A stretch of 64,000 nt of DNA from Bacteroidales bacterium (GTDB taxonomy: Bacteria > Bacteroidota > Bacteroidia > Bacteroidales > UBA932). The position numbers and the translations under genes were made by a program. The notes beneath the pieces are model-generated. The model saw only the letters and a list, made by a program, of their open reading frames with translations, did not search any database and was not told where the DNA came from. Below, piece by piece: positions 1 through 9,298 of the stretch (position 1 is its first letter; each line of letters opens with the position of its first letter). The stretch spans positions 1 to 64,000 of the forward strand of contig JAFRXC010000030.1 in assembly GCA_017437825.1 (NCBI GenBank), read 5' to 3'.

Positions 1-616
1 CTTCGGGCTGAGCAATGACGAAGTCCACGTCAGCCGCGTTCATCCACTCTGCGAACGAGTTGGGGACGGCCTGAGGCAGTGCGCGTGGATGCGGCGCCCA
101 GGTCATAACCACCTTGGGGCGCTTCTTTGTCTTGTATTCTTCAATGGTGAAAAGGTCAGCAAACGCCTGGCAGGGATGGACCGTGGCGGATTCAAGGCTT
201 ATCACCGGCTTGCCGGAATAGTCTATGAACTGCTTCAGGATGGTCTCGTTGTAGTCGAATTCCTTGTCAGTGAGGCCGGCGAAAGAGCGTACGCCTATGA
301 GGTCGCAGTAGCTGCCTATCACGGGGATGGCCTCGCGCAGGTGCTCGGACTTGTCACCATCCATCACTACGCCCATACGGGTTTCCAGCTTCCAGCTGTC
401 TCCATTCACATTGAGGACTATGGGGTCAAGGCCCAGGTTGAGGGCCGCTTTCTGACTGCTCAGGCGGGTGCGCAGGCTGCTGTTGAAGAACACCAGGATT
501 ATGGTCTTGTTCTTTCCCAGATGCTGCCAGGCAAACGGAGTCGCCTTTACTTGTTTCGCTTCTTCAAGGGCCTTGGAAAGGTCTCCTATATCTTGTACGT
601 GAAAGAATGATTTCAT
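1..616 (-). CDS. argF': N-acyl-(succinyl/acetyl)ornithine carbamoyltransferase, 3' end cut by window
   Basis: This is the N-terminal 205 residues of a carbamoyltransferase that runs off the window edge. The carbamoyl-phosphate loop reads SLRTR (near residue 47), and ESATVHPCQ followed by FADL is the transcarbamylase HPCQ motif. The overall sequence, including MTWAPHPRALPQAVPNSF, matches the Bacteroides ArgF' type, which carbamoylates N-succinyl- (or N-acetyl-) ornithine rather than ornithine. The ATG at 614-616 overlaps the argD TGA stop (ATGA), so translation is probably coupled. It is the fifth gene of the arg operon. The carbamoyl phosphate it uses would come from CarAB, encoded 26 kb away. 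Acyl specificity (succinyl or acetyl) cannot be settled here because the C-terminal half is missing. Confidence 0.93.
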   Translation of the reverse strand, partial: MKSFFHVQDIGDLSKALEEAKQVKATPFAWQHLGKNKTIILVFFNSSLRTRLSSQKAALNLGLDPIVLNVNGDSWKLETRMGVVMDGDKSEHLREAIPVIGSYCDLIGVRSFAGLTDKEFDYNETILKQFIDYSGKPVISLESATVHPCQAFADLFTIEEYKTKKRPKVVMTWAPHPRALPQAVPNSFAEWMNAADVDFVIAQPE

Positions 617-1737
617 TGAAGTACTTCTTTTAATGCATTGATGAATGTGTCGGCCTGGGCCTTTGTGAGCACCAGCGGCGCCAGAAGCCTTATGATGTTC
701 TGTCCCGCTACTCCTGTGAAAATGTGCTTCTTATATAGCAGTTTGCCGCGAATGGGGGCCACCGGGACGTTGAATTCGATTCCTGTCATCAGTCCCCTGC
801 CCCTCACCTCGTGTATCAGCGGGGACGACGGAATAGAAGACTGCAGGTACTCTCCCACTTCCAGGGCGTTCTGCACCAGGCCTTCATCCTCTATGATGTC
901 CAGCACGGCCAACGCGGCGGCCATTGCCAGGTAGTTGCCTCCGAACGTGGTGCCAAGCAGGCCCTTGGAGGCCTTGAACTTGGGCGATATGAGGATGCCT
1001 CCGCAAGGGAAGCCGTTGGCTATGCCCTTTCCCATAGTGACGATGTCGGCCTCTACCCCGTCCCACTGGTGGGCGAAGAACTTGCCGCTACGGCCGTAGC
1101 CGCTCTGGACTTCGTCCAGGATCAGGCAGGCTCCATACTTGTCGCAAAGCGCGCGCAACTCGGCAAGGAACCCGGGACGAGGGATGTTGATGCCTCCGCA
1201 TCCCTGGATGCCTTCTATGATCACTCCGGCCACGTCTCCGCCTTCGAGGACCTTCTCAACACCTTCGGAGTCGTTCAGGTCGCAGAAGGTGACTTTATGA
1301 ACGGCGTTGAAGGGCGAGACTATCTTGGGATTGTCCGTAACCGCAACAGCTCCGGAGGTGCGCCCGTGGAAGCTGCCGTGAAAAGCAATCACACGGTCCT
1401 TTCCCGTATGGAAGGACGCCAGCTTGAGGGCGTTCTCGTTTGACTCAGCGCCGCTGTTGTCCAGGAAAAGGGAGTAATCAGGATAGCCGCTTATCTCACC
1501 CAGCCTTGCGGCCAGTTGCTCCTGCAGAGGATTACGGACGCTGTTTGAGTAGAATCCTATCTTGTCCAGCTGGTCCTTGAGAGCCTGCACGTAATGAGGA
1601 TGCGAATGCCCCACGGAAATAACTGCATGACCGCCGTAAAGGTCCAGGTACTCCTGTCCCTTGTCGTCCCAAATTGTACAGCCCTTGGCCTTGACAGGGG
1701 TTACGTCAAAAAGTGAATATACATCGAATAATTGCAT
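613..1737 (-). CDS. argD: Acetyl-/succinylornithine aminotransferase
   Basis: Class III PLP aminotransferase of 374 residues, a normal family length, that converts N-acylglutamate semialdehyde to N-acylornithine. Visible landmarks are SGAESNENALKLA (cofactor phosphate region), FHGSFHGRTSGA, LILDEVQSGYGRSG (Asp contacting the PLP ring nitrogen), and MGKGIANGFP with the Schiff-base lysine. A TTFGGN segment completes the phosphate site. It sits 4 bp after argC and overlaps the transcarbamylase start by 4 bp, so it is part of one arg operon. The start at MQLFDVYSLFDV fits the family N-terminus. Confidence 0.96.
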   Translation of the reverse strand: MQLFDVYSLFDVTPVKAKGCTIWDDKGQEYLDLYGGHAVISVGHSHPHYVQALKDQLDKIGFYSNSVRNPLQEQLAARLGEISGYPDYSLFLDNSGAESNENALKLASFHTGKDRVIAFHGSFHGRTSGAVAVTDNPKIVSPFNAVHKVTFCDLNDSEGVEKVLEGGDVAGVIIEGIQGCGGINIPRPGFLAELRALCDKYGACLILDEVQSGYGRSGKFFAHQWDGVEADIVTMGKGIANGFPCGGILISPKFKASKGLLGTTFGGNYLAMAAALAVLDIIEDEGLVQNALEVGEYLQSSIPSSPLIHEVRGRGLMTGIEFNVPVAPIRGKLLYKKHIFTGVAGQNIIRLLAPLVLTKAQADTFINALKEVLQ

Positions 1738-1741
1738 ATTG

Positions 1742-2707
1742 TCAGAATTTGGAAGCCTTGAGCCTAAGTCCTGCGTCTTGCGGAAGGCCGAACATTATGT
1801 TCATATTCTCTACAGCCTGCCCCGAAGCGCCTTTCAGCAGATTGTCTATCATACTGATAATGTGAATCTTATCGCCATATTTACGAACATACAGCACGGC
1901 CTTGTTGGTATTCACAACCATCTTCAGGTCCGGATTGGAATCCACTACGGTGACAAACGGAGACTTCTGGTAGAAAGCCTTGTACAGGTTCACCGCCTGG
2001 TCTTCAGGAATGTCGCAGTCCAGATATACCGATGCCATTATTCCACGGGCGAAATCACCCCTTACGGGCACGAAGTTGATCTTTCCGCACCACTGGGGAG
2101 AGAATTTATGAAGCGTCTCCTCTATCTCTGACAGATGCTGGTGGGTAAAGGCCTTGTATACTGACATATTGTTGGTACGCCAGCTGAAATGGGCGGTTTC
2201 CTGAAGTTTCTGTCCGGCGCCAGTAGATCCCGTAATGGCCGTGACGTGAACTTCTCCCAGTTTGTCTATAGCGGCAAGCGGAAGCAGAGCCAGCTGGATA
2301 GAGGTGGCAAAGCATCCCGGATTGGCAATGTGTTTTGCCTTTTCTATCTTGTCCTTGAAGGCGTCCGTGAGTCCGTAGACAAAGTCTCCGGCATCGGCGG
2401 CAAGCCTGAAATCATTGGCCAGGTCTATGATGGCACCCTTGTATTCCTGAGGGAAAGAGGCTACCGTGTCCTTTGAATTGCCGTGGCCGCCGCAAAGGAA
2501 AACCACATCCGCCTCCATTACGGGAGCATCGGCGCTGAAAACTTTTTCGGTCTCCCCCACCAGGTCAGAATGTGCCTTCCATAGCGGTTCGCCCGCGTGG
2601 CTGGTGCTCTGCGCAAAGACAATCTGAGCGTCAGGATGCCCCAGAAGCACTCTGATAAGCTCTCCGCCGGTATATCCGGCCGCTCCTATGATTCCTACTT
2701 TGATCAT
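1742..2707 (-). CDS. argC: N-acetyl-gamma-glutamyl-phosphate reductase
   Basis: NADPH-dependent reductase making N-acylglutamate semialdehyde in arginine synthesis; 321 residues. The N-terminus has the Rossmann GxxGxxG (GIIGAAGYTGGEL), NPGCFATS holds the catalytic cysteine, and FVPVRGDFARGIMASV is the conserved C-terminal substrate segment. It follows argG by 3 bp and precedes argD by 4 bp. It is a short-type ArgC as in Bacteroides. Nothing unusual is visible. Confidence 0.96.
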   Translation of the reverse strand: MIKVGIIGAAGYTGGELIRVLLGHPDAQIVFAQSTSHAGEPLWKAHSDLVGETEKVFSADAPVMEADVVFLCGGHGNSKDTVASFPQEYKGAIIDLANDFRLAADAGDFVYGLTDAFKDKIEKAKHIANPGCFATSIQLALLPLAAIDKLGEVHVTAITGSTGAGQKLQETAHFSWRTNNMSVYKAFTHQHLSEIEETLHKFSPQWCGKINFVPVRGDFARGIMASVYLDCDIPEDQAVNLYKAFYQKSPFVTVVDSNPDLKMVVNTNKAVLYVRKYGDKIHIISMIDNLLKGASGQAVENMNIMFGLPQDAGLRLKASKF

Positions 2708-2710
2708 TCT

Positions 2711-3928
2711 CTACAAATCTTTTTCGAGTTCCTTTCCCTCCTCTACGTGATTGGCGTAATACACTCTCAGCGGAGTGGAAGTAACCTTGATGAATCCCTT
2801 GGCGTCCTCGCTGGTCCAGCCTTTCTGCATCTCGCCGTACTCTCCGAACTTGGTCTTAACCAGGTCGTCCTGGGACTCAACGCCCACGGTGGAGAAGCAA
2901 TACGGCTGCAACTGCATTGAAACAACGCCGTTGACATTGCGCTGGCTGCTCTGGAGCATAGCCTCGATGTCCCTCATCACGGGCTCAAGGTACTGGCTCT
3001 CGTGCAGGAACATACCGTACCAGTTGGCAACCTGGTCTTTCCAGTACTGCTGCCACTTGCTCAGGGTGAACTTCTCCAAGAACTTATGCGCCGATATGAT
3101 GAGCATCGGTGCCGCCGCCTCGAATCCTACGCGACCCTTTATTCCTATTATGGTGTCACCCACGTGCATATCGCGGCCTACCCCGTACGGAGCCGCTATG
3201 CTCTCCACATACTGGATTGCGGCCACCTTGTCCTCGAACTCCTTGCCGTTTACACTGCAAAGTTCTCCTTCCTTGAATCCCAGCTTGATTATCTCGGATC
3301 CCTGCTTTGTAACCTGCTTCAGGTACGCGCTCTCAGGAAGGCCCTGGGCTGAATCCAGGATTTCACCTCCGCAGATTGAAGTACCCCAGAGTCCCACATT
3401 GTAGGAATACTTGAGCTTCTTGAAATCGGCCGGGAATCCGTTCTTGTTGAGGTAATCCACCTCGAACTGACGGGTGAGGGCCATATCCCTGGTAAGGGTT
3501 ATGATCTCTATGCCTGGAGCCATTACCAGGAAGGTCATGTCGAAGCGCACCTGGTCGTTGCCGGCTCCTGTTGATCCGTGCGCGATGGCGTCAGCGCCAA
3601 TCTCCTTGGCGTACCTTGCAATTGCCATTGCCTGGAAGATGCGCTCGGAAGAAACCGAGATGGGATACGTGCCGTTCCTGAGCACGTTTCCGTATATCAT
3701 ATATTTAATGCTCTTGGCGTAATACTCGCTGGTTACGTCCAGGGTGACGTAATCCTTTGCGCCCAGTTTGAATGCGTTCTGCCTGTTGGTCTCCAATTGT
3801 TCCTTTGAGAAGCCTCCGGTGTCGGCGCAGGCCGCATAAACCTCATAACCGTATTCTTTTGTAAGGTACATCACGGTGAACGATGTATCCAGTCCGCCGC
3901 TGTATGCTACTACTACTTTCTTTGCCAT
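2711..3928 (-). CDS. argG: Argininosuccinate synthase
   Basis: ATP-dependent ligase joining citrulline and aspartate; 405 residues, the usual length. The N-terminal N-type ATP pyrophosphatase loop is AYSGGLDTS (residues 8-16). HGSTGAGNDQVRF and GLWGTSICGGEILD are family signatures. It lies 12 bp downstream of the argR-GNAT fusion gene and 3 bp before argC, so it is the second gene of the arg operon. argH and argB are not in the visible part of the operon and may lie beyond the window edge. Confidence 0.96.
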   Translation of the reverse strand: MAKKVVVAYSGGLDTSFTVMYLTKEYGYEVYAACADTGGFSKEQLETNRQNAFKLGAKDYVTLDVTSEYYAKSIKYMIYGNVLRNGTYPISVSSERIFQAMAIARYAKEIGADAIAHGSTGAGNDQVRFDMTFLVMAPGIEIITLTRDMALTRQFEVDYLNKNGFPADFKKLKYSYNVGLWGTSICGGEILDSAQGLPESAYLKQVTKQGSEIIKLGFKEGELCSVNGKEFEDKVAAIQYVESIAAPYGVGRDMHVGDTIIGIKGRVGFEAAAPMLIISAHKFLEKFTLSKWQQYWKDQVANWYGMFLHESQYLEPVMRDIEAMLQSSQRNVNGVVSMQLQPYCFSTVGVESQDDLVKTKFGEYGEMQKGWTSEDAKGFIKVTSTPLRVYYANHVEEGKELEKDL

Positions 3929-3940
3929 ATCTCGGATTCT

Positions 3941-4969
3941 TTATTTGGTGCGGTGCTTTTCGGGATCGTACAACATTCCGGTGCAGAGGCAGCGGGTATA
4001 GTTGTTCCTCTGGAGGACGTCGAAGTTGACGCAGTTCTCACATCCCTTCCAGAACTCAGGATCGTCAGTGAGCTCTGAGAAGGTTACCGGTACGTATCCC
4101 AGCTCGGTATTGATCTTCATAACTGCCAGGCCGGTGGTGAGGCCGAAGATGCGGGCGTTGGGGAACTTCTCGCGTGAGAGTTCGAATGCCTTGTGCTTGA
4201 TGTCCTTGGCAAGTCCCTTGCCTCTGAACTTCTCCTTTACTATGAGACCGGAATTTGCCACGAACTTGCCGTGTCCCCAGCTTTCGATGTAGCAGAAGCC
4301 GGCGAATTCGTCACGGAAAAGGGCTATGATGGCCTTTCCCTCGCGCATTTTCTTCTCCACATAGTCCGGGTTGCGCTTGGCGATTCCGGTTCCGCGTACC
4401 TTGGCCGCATCCTCTATGGTCTTGAGGATTTCGGGGATGTACTTGATATGCCCCGTATTGGCGACCTCTATGAGGAAGTTCTTGGTCAGCTGCTTGTCCT
4501 CTATTCCGGGGATGTATTCAGACAAGTCCCTCATCACGGACTCCTGGGTGAAATTGTCCCTAAGGGGCAGTATGAGCGTGTCGTCTCCAGCCACGGTTCC
4601 CATTATGAAGGCGGACTTAACCCTCTGGTCTATTGTGGATGCAACCAGGTTGGCGTAACCCGGGATTGTCTTGAGCACGGCCAGAGCGTGGGAGAACTCT
4701 ATGCTGACTATTCCGTCCAGAATGGTGGGTACCGCCTTGGGACGGGTTACAGTCATCGCGTGCGGCTGAATTCTGTAAACATATCCGTCATCAGTAGGAA
4801 CTTTTACTATGTGCAGTTCTTTCAGGTCTCTCGATAATGTGGCCTGCGTAAAAGAGAAGCCTTTGTCTTTCAACAATGATGCGAGCCTTTCCTGATTGGA
4901 AATACGGGCTGCTGACACTAATGCCCTGATGGCTGCCTGCCTCTCGGCCTTGGATTTTTCAGTTTGCAT
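3941..4969 (-). CDS. argR: Fusion of ArgR-type arginine repressor and GNAT acyltransferase
   Basis: One 342-residue protein with two parts. The first about 150 residues are ArgR: a winged helix with SNQERLASLLKDKG and QATLSRDLKELHIVKV, then the hexamerisation/arginine-binding core with KTIPGYANLVAS and GTVAGDDTLILPL. The rest is a GNAT acyltransferase with an acetyl-CoA loop EKFRGKGLAK, preceded by CYIESWGHGKFVANSGL and followed by GLAVMKINTELGYVPVTF. That second half matches the separate small GNAT encoded next to argR in Bacteroides, proposed to acylate glutamate in the first arginine step. The chosen ATG (4967-4969) is the second in-frame Met. The upstream one at 5017 lies inside the promoter spacer, so it cannot be transcribed. 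First gene of the arg operon, and probably autoregulated. Confidence 0.93.
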   Translation of the reverse strand: MQTEKSKAERQAAIRALVSAARISNQERLASLLKDKGFSFTQATLSRDLKELHIVKVPTDDGYVYRIQPHAMTVTRPKAVPTILDGIVSIEFSHALAVLKTIPGYANLVASTIDQRVKSAFIMGTVAGDDTLILPLRDNFTQESVMRDLSEYIPGIEDKQLTKNFLIEVANTGHIKYIPEILKTIEDAAKVRGTGIAKRNPDYVEKKMREGKAIIALFRDEFAGFCYIESWGHGKFVANSGLIVKEKFRGKGLAKDIKHKAFELSREKFPNARIFGLTTGLAVMKINTELGYVPVTFSELTDDPEFWKGCENCVNFDVLQRNNYTRCLCTGMLYDPEKHRTK

Positions 4970-4997
4970 ATATATACACTGCTTTTGTATTTTTATG

Positions 4998-5027
4998 CAA
5001 AGATAGTATAAGTTCATCTTTTTGCAA
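4998..5027 (-). promoter_or_regulatory. Promoter of the arginine operon
   Basis: On the minus strand, TTG (5025-5027), a 19-bp spacer and TATCTTTG (4998-5005) match the Bacteroides -33/-7 pattern (TAnnTTTG). Transcription should start a few bases later, about 20-25 bases before the argR ATG at 4969. This placement is what rules out the longer argR start. Confidence 0.8.
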
Positions 5028-5029
5028 GA

Positions 5030-5037
5030 TATTTTTG
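5030..5037 (+). promoter_or_regulatory. Possible -7 element for the his operon
   Basis: TATTTTTG fits TAnnTTTG on the plus strand, 33 bp before the hisG ATG. No convincing -33 TTTG lies 19-21 bp upstream, so the call is weak. It is back to back with the argR promoter. Confidence 0.4.
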
Positions 5038-5051
5038 AAATTTTATTAAAA
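5033..5051. promoter_or_regulatory. Candidate ARG box (ArgR operator)
   Basis: The 19 bases match the E. coli ARG-box consensus (wTnTGAATwwwwATTCAnw) at all but two positions: the expected T at 5040 and the expected C at 5048 are both A. It lies just upstream of the argR promoter -33 element and overlaps the likely hisG promoter, so a bound ArgR could act on both operons. The region is AT-rich and the Bacteroidota operator is not well defined, so this is tentative. Confidence 0.35.
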
Positions 5052-5070
5052 ATTCTTTTATTTGATTGTT

Positions 5071-5922
5071 ATGTTGAAGATCGCACTACAATCGAAGGGC
5101 AGGTTGAACGAAGAAAGCCTGTCATTGCTCGCCAGCATAGGGATAAACGTAGACGAGCCAAAAAGGAAATTCATTTCCAAAGCCAGGAATTTCGATATAG
5201 AGACATTGTTCCTCAGGGACGATGACATTCCCCTCGTCGTGGCGTCAGGCACAGCCTCGCTGGGTATAGTAGGACTGAACGAAGTGGCGGAGAAGAAAGC
5301 CGACGTGCAGATAGTCAAGAAACTGGGTTTCGGCGGATGCCGCATAAGCCTGGCAATTCCCAAGGCCGACAAATATGAGGGTCTGGACTATTTCCAGGGC
5401 AAGCGCATTGCCACCTCGTACCCAAACATCCTCAAGGACTTCCTTGAAAAGAACGGCATAAAGGCCAACATAGAAGTTATTACCGGTTCGGTGGAGATTG
5501 CCCCCGCAGCCGGAATAGCAGACTGCATATTCGACATTGTTTCATCAGGCAGCACGCTGGTTTCCAACGGGTTGGTAGAGGTTGAGCGGGTCTTCGAATC
5601 CGAGGCCGTGCTCATCGCGGACAAGAACCTTTCGGAGGAAGACCGCGCAACCTTGGACGAGATACTTTTCAGGATAGACTCACATCTTATGAGCAACGGC
5701 AAGAAGTATCTTCTGATGAACATCCCCACAGCAGCCCTGGACGAAGCCGTAAAGATCCTCCCCGCAATGCGCAGCCCCACCGTGATGCCGCTCGCATCCG
5801 AAGGATGGTGCTCGCTCCACTCCGTGGTGGAGGCTGACACTCTCTGGGAGAAGGTGCGCCTGCTCAAGGCAATAGGCGCTGAAGGCATTTTGGTTATCGA
5901 CCTGGATAAAATAATACTGTAA
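5071..5922 (+). CDS. hisG: ATP phosphoribosyltransferase, long form
   Basis: First enzyme of histidine synthesis, joining ATP and PRPP; 283 residues from the ATG at 5071. An in-frame TTG nine bases upstream adds only IV-type residues before MLKIALQSKGRL and is not needed. Landmarks are KGRLNEES, ASGTASLGIVG and the PRPP-binding GIADCIFDIVSSGSTL. The roughly 75-residue C-terminal part (from YLLMNIPTAA through SEGWCSLHSVVEAD to the end) is the ACT-like regulatory domain of long-form HisG, which allows histidine feedback without HisZ. The stop overlaps the hisDC start (TAATG). Confidence 0.96.
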   Translation: MLKIALQSKGRLNEESLSLLASIGINVDEPKRKFISKARNFDIETLFLRDDDIPLVVASGTASLGIVGLNEVAEKKADVQIVKKLGFGGCRISLAIPKADKYEGLDYFQGKRIATSYPNILKDFLEKNGIKANIEVITGSVEIAPAAGIADCIFDIVSSGSTLVSNGLVEVERVFESEAVLIADKNLSEEDRATLDEILFRIDSHLMSNGKKYLLMNIPTAALDEAVKILPAMRSPTVMPLASEGWCSLHSVVEADTLWEKVRLLKAIGAEGILVIDLDKIIL

Positions 5923-8234
5923 TGGAAATATTCTTGCACCCACCCAAGGATCAATGGGGAGATTTGTGCCTGAGGGCAGCCCAGGGGAATGATGGAATCC
6001 AAAGCCGCGTCCGCAGCATACTGGCAGCGGTACGCCGCAGCGGAGACAAGGCAATAAAGGACCTTACCATGCAGATAGACAAGGTCAGCCTTGACACCCT
6101 GAGGGTATCCGAGGAGGAATTCAAAAGGGCAGAAGAAGCAGTTCCCGATAACGTGAAGGCGGCCATCAGACAGGCCTACGAGAACATATATGCCTTCCAT
6201 AAGGCCCAGATGCCTTCCCGAGTGGAAGTGGAAACCGTTCCCGGCGTATTGTGCATCCAGAAAAGCGTCCCCATCACCAGAGTCGGACTTTATATCCCCG
6301 GAGGCACCGCTCCCCTGTTCTCCACCGTCCTGATGCTTGCAGTACCCTCGCTCATAGCAGGATGCCGCACGCGGGTGCTGTGCACTCCTGCCGGCAAGGA
6401 CGGCAACGTGAACGCAGAAGTTCTCTTCACGGCTCGGCTATGCGGCATAACTGACGTTTTCAAGGCCGGAGGCGCACAGGCTATCGGAGCTATGGCTTAC
6501 GGTACCGAGACAATTCCCAAGGTTGACAAGATATTCGGCCCAGGCAACCGATATGTGACCATCGCAAAGCAGCTCGTAAGCACTGAGGACGTATCCATAG
6601 ACATGCCAGCCGGCCCGTCTGAGGTAATGGTAATGGCCGACGACAGCGCAAAGCCCCAGTTCGTGGCTTCAGACCTGCTTTCACAGGCAGAACATGGACG
6701 CGACAGCCAGGCCATCCTCGTATGCAAGAGCAAGGATTTCGCAGAATCAGTACTAGAAGAAGTAAAGCGCCAGGCTGCCCGGCTTTCCAGGGGCGAGCTG
6801 ATAACCTGTTCTCTTGAGAACAGCCGCATAATAGTGTTCAACCACATCTCGGAAATGTTGGAATTCGAAGAGCAATATGCCCCCGAACATCTAATAGTTT
6901 CGATGCAGAATGCAAGGGAGATCGCAGAAAGCGTGGACAACGCCGGAAGCATCTTCGTGGGCAACTACAGCCCCGAAAGCGCCGGTGACTACGCTTCCGG
7001 AACCAACCACACCCTTCCCACCTCGGGATGGGCGCATTCCTGCAGCGGCGTCAACCTTGACAGCTTCATGCGCAAGACCACCATCCAGGATATCAGTCCG
7101 TCCGGACTTAAAACGCTCAGCGGATGCATCACCACAATGGCTTCGGCTGAGGGGCTTGACGCCCACGCCCAAGCCGTGAAGATCAGGCTCGCCGAAGCGG
7201 AGGATTTCCCTGCAGAAAGCTTCAAGCTTGAAAAATCCGTAAGGGCCAACATCCTTACGCTTAAGCCATACTCCACAGCAAGGGACGAGTATCAGGGTGA
7301 GATAGGCATATTCCTGGATGCAAACGAGAATCCTTACGACAACGGCTACAACAGATACCCGGACCCGCACCAGAGAGCCCTCAAGCAGAAGATATGCGCA
7401 ATGAAGGGGATTAACGAGGACAACCTCTTCCTGGGCAATGGAAGCGACGAAGCCATTGACCTGGTATACAGGATATTCTGCAATCCGGGCAAAGACAACG
7501 TAGTGGCCATAAGCCCCAGTTACGGAATGTACCGCGTGGCTGCGGACACAAACAACGTGGAATTCAGGGAAGTCCTGCTGAACAAAGATTTCTCACTGGA
7601 TGTCGAGGCGATAAAGAAAGCCGTAGACCGTTCTACCAAGGTCATTTTCCTGTGCTCCCCCAACAACCCCACGGGCAACGCCTTCAAGCTGGAGGAGATA
7701 ATGGACATTGCTGTCTGGTTCCGCGGAATCCTGGTTGTAGACGAGGCTTACTCCGATTTCTGCTCCACCAAGAGCGTGGCCCTTCGCCGCGACAACATAA
7801 TTGTCCTCCAGACCCTTTCCAAGGCCTGGGGTCTCGCCGGCCTGAGAATAGGCCTTGCCATTGCCGACAAGCGCATAATCAGGCTCTTCTCAATGGTCAA
7901 GTATCCTTATAACATAAGCCAGGCGGCAATGGACGTGGCGATGGAGCATCTGAGCAAGCCATCTCACGAGCAGGTAGAAGAAATCATCCGCCAGAGGCGG
8001 AGACTGGAGAAGGAACTTCCCAATATAGAAATCGTCCGCAAGGTCTGGCCAAGCGAAGCCAATTTCCTACTGGTGCGTTTCGATAAGCCCAACAAAGTGT
8101 ACAAGGAGCTCGTGACACAGGGAGTGATTGTCCGGAACAGGGATTCAGCCCCGCTTTGCAAGGGCTGCCTCCGCATTACTGTGGGAACGAAAGAAGAAAA
8201 CGACAAACTTATAAGTATTTTGCAGAGTCTATGA
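5922..8234 (+). CDS. hisDC: Fused histidinol dehydrogenase and histidinol-phosphate aminotransferase
   Basis: A single 770-residue frame encodes two his enzymes that are normally separate. Residues 1 to about 428 are His[18 protein letters not shown], the zinc ligands in [10 protein letters not shown] (Gln255, His258), the catalytic Glu322-His323 in YAPEHLIV, Asp356 in [12 protein letters not shown] and His415 in [10 protein letters not shown] short linker leads to HisC from about residue 437: [27 protein letters not shown] and the PLP lysine Lys634 in [12 protein letters not shown]. Both sets of catalytic residues look complete, so both activities (oxidation of histidinol and transamination of imidazole acetol phosphate) are expected. 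It overlaps hisG and hisB by 1 and 4 bp. Confidence 0.95.
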   Translation: MEIFLHPPKDQWGDLCLRAAQGNDGIQSRVRSILAAVRRSGDKAIKDLTMQIDKVSLDTLRVSEEEFKRAEEAVPDNVKAAIRQAYENIYAFHKAQMPSRVEVETVPGVLCIQKSVPITRVGLYIPGGTAPLFSTVLMLAVPSLIAGCRTRVLCTPAGKDGNVNAEVLFTARLCGITDVFKAGGAQAIGAMAYGTETIPKVDKIFGPGNRYVTIAKQLVSTEDVSIDMPAGPSEVMVMADDSAKPQFVASDLLSQAEHGRDSQAILVCKSKDFAESVLEEVKRQAARLSRGELITCSLENSRIIVFNHISEMLEFEEQYAPEHLIVSMQNAREIAESVDNAGSIFVGNYSPESAGDYASGTNHTLPTSGWAHSCSGVNLDSFMRKTTIQDISPSGLKTLSGCITTMASAEGLDAHAQAVKIRLAEAEDFPAESFKLEKSVRANILTLKPYSTARDEYQGEIGIFLDANENPYDNGYNRYPDPHQRALKQKICAMKGINEDNLFLGNGSDEAIDLVYRIFCNPGKDNVVAISPSYGMYRVAADTNNVEFREVLLNKDFSLDVEAIKKAVDRSTKVIFLCSPNNPTGNAFKLEEIMDIAVWFRGILVVDEAYSDFCSTKSVALRRDNIIVLQTLSKAWGLAGLRIGLAIADKRIIRLFSMVKYPYNISQAAMDVAMEHLSKPSHEQVEEIIRQRRRLEKELPNIEIVRKVWPSEANFLLVRFDKPNKVYKELVTQGVIVRNRDSAPLCKGCLRITVGTKEENDKLISILQSL

Positions 8235-9298
8235 AAAGAGTTTTGTTCATCGACCGGGACGGGACCATAATAGCCGAGCCTGCCGACGAGCAGGTGGACT
8301 CCCTGGAGAAGCTGGAGTTCGTACCAGGCGCTATAAGCGCCCTGCGGAGCATAGCCGGACTGGGGTTTGAGATGGTAATGGCAACCAACCAGGACGGTCT
8401 GGGCACCCCTGCCTTCCCTGAAGAAGATTTCAGGCCTGCCCACGAAAAAATGCTGCGCATCCTGGAAGGAGAAGGCGTTGTATTCGACGACTTCCTCATA
8501 GACAAGCACTTCCCTGAAGACAACTCCCCTTTCCGCAAACCGGGAACAAAGATGTTCTCCAAATACCTTGAAAATCCGAATTATTATGACCTCGCGAACA
8601 GCTGGGTGATAGGTGACCGCGATACGGACCAAAAGCTGGCGGCAAACCTGGGTACCGGATTCCTGAGGGTGGACGGTCCTGACAGCTGGGCAGCCATTGC
8701 AGAGACTCTCAGAATGACGGAACGCTGCGCCAAGGTAGAGCGCAAGACCAAGGAGACCGACATACAGGTGATCCTCGACCTTGACGGAAAGGGCCCGTAT
8801 TTCATAGACACCGGGCTCAAGTTCTTCGACCATATGCTGGATCAGATAGCCCACCATAGCGGAGCCTCGCTGTACGTAAGGTGCAAAGGTGACCTGGAGG
8901 TGGATGAGCACCACACAATGGAAGACGTGGCAATTGCCTTGGGCGAGGCCATAGCCAAAGCCCTGGGCGACAAGCGCGGCATAGAGCGCTACGGATTCGC
9001 CCTGCCTATGGACGAGAGCCGCGCGCTGGTGCTGCTGGACTTCGGAGGGAGGATAGACTTCGCCTGGGACGTGCAGTTCACCCGCGAGTATGTGGGCGAC
9101 GTTCCCACGGAAATGTTCAAGCACTTCTTCCAGTCGCTATGCACCGCATCCAAATGCAACCTGCGCATCGAGGCCAAGGGCGAGAACAACCACCACCTGG
9201 CGGAGGCCGTCTTTAAGGCGTATGCCCGCGCGCTGCGTATGGCCATAAAGCGTGACGTTTTCAGCTACGAACTTCCAAGCAGCAAAGGACTGTTATGA
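8231..9298 (+). CDS. hisB: Bifunctional histidinol-phosphatase / imidazoleglycerol-phosphate dehydratase
   Basis: 355 residues, the length of the fused HisB found in enterics and Bacteroides. The N-terminal HAD phosphatase begins [12 protein letters not shown] (nucleophile Asp, acid/base Asp). The C-terminal dehydratase has [28 protein letters not shown] and later [12 protein letters not shown], the manganese-binding His/Glu sets. The ATG at 8231 overlaps the hisDC stop (ATGA), and an upstream in-frame start would lie inside hisDC. It supplies two steps of the pathway. Confidence 0.96.
   Translation: MKRVLFIDRDGTIIAEPADEQVDSLEKLEFVPGAISALRSIAGLGFEMVMATNQDGLGTPAFPEEDFRPAHEKMLRILEGEGVVFDDFLIDKHFPEDNSPFRKPGTKMFSKYLENPNYYDLANSWVIGDRDTDQKLAANLGTGFLRVDGPDSWAAIAETLRMTERCAKVERKTKETDIQVILDLDGKGPYFIDTGLKFFDHMLDQIAHHSGASLYVRCKGDLEVDEHHTMEDVAIALGEAIAKALGDKRGIERYGFALPMDESRALVLLDFGGRIDFAWDVQFTREYVGDVPTEMFKHFFQSLCTASKCNLRIEAKGENNHHLAEAVFKAYARALRMAIKRDVFSYELPSSKGLL

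Noticed and set aside
89..610. 173-codon open frame on the plus strand
   Set aside because: It is antisense to the carbamoyltransferase gene, whose protein shows clear family motifs; the plus-strand product resembles nothing.
4970..5017. Longer ArgR start (16 extra residues)
   Set aside because: The upstream ATG lies in the spacer of the arg promoter and would be upstream of the transcription start.
5922..8234. HisD-HisC fusion as a frameshift artefact
   Set aside because: The two domains are in the same frame with a sensible linker, and no leftover hisC start overlap is visible. It still deserves a read check.
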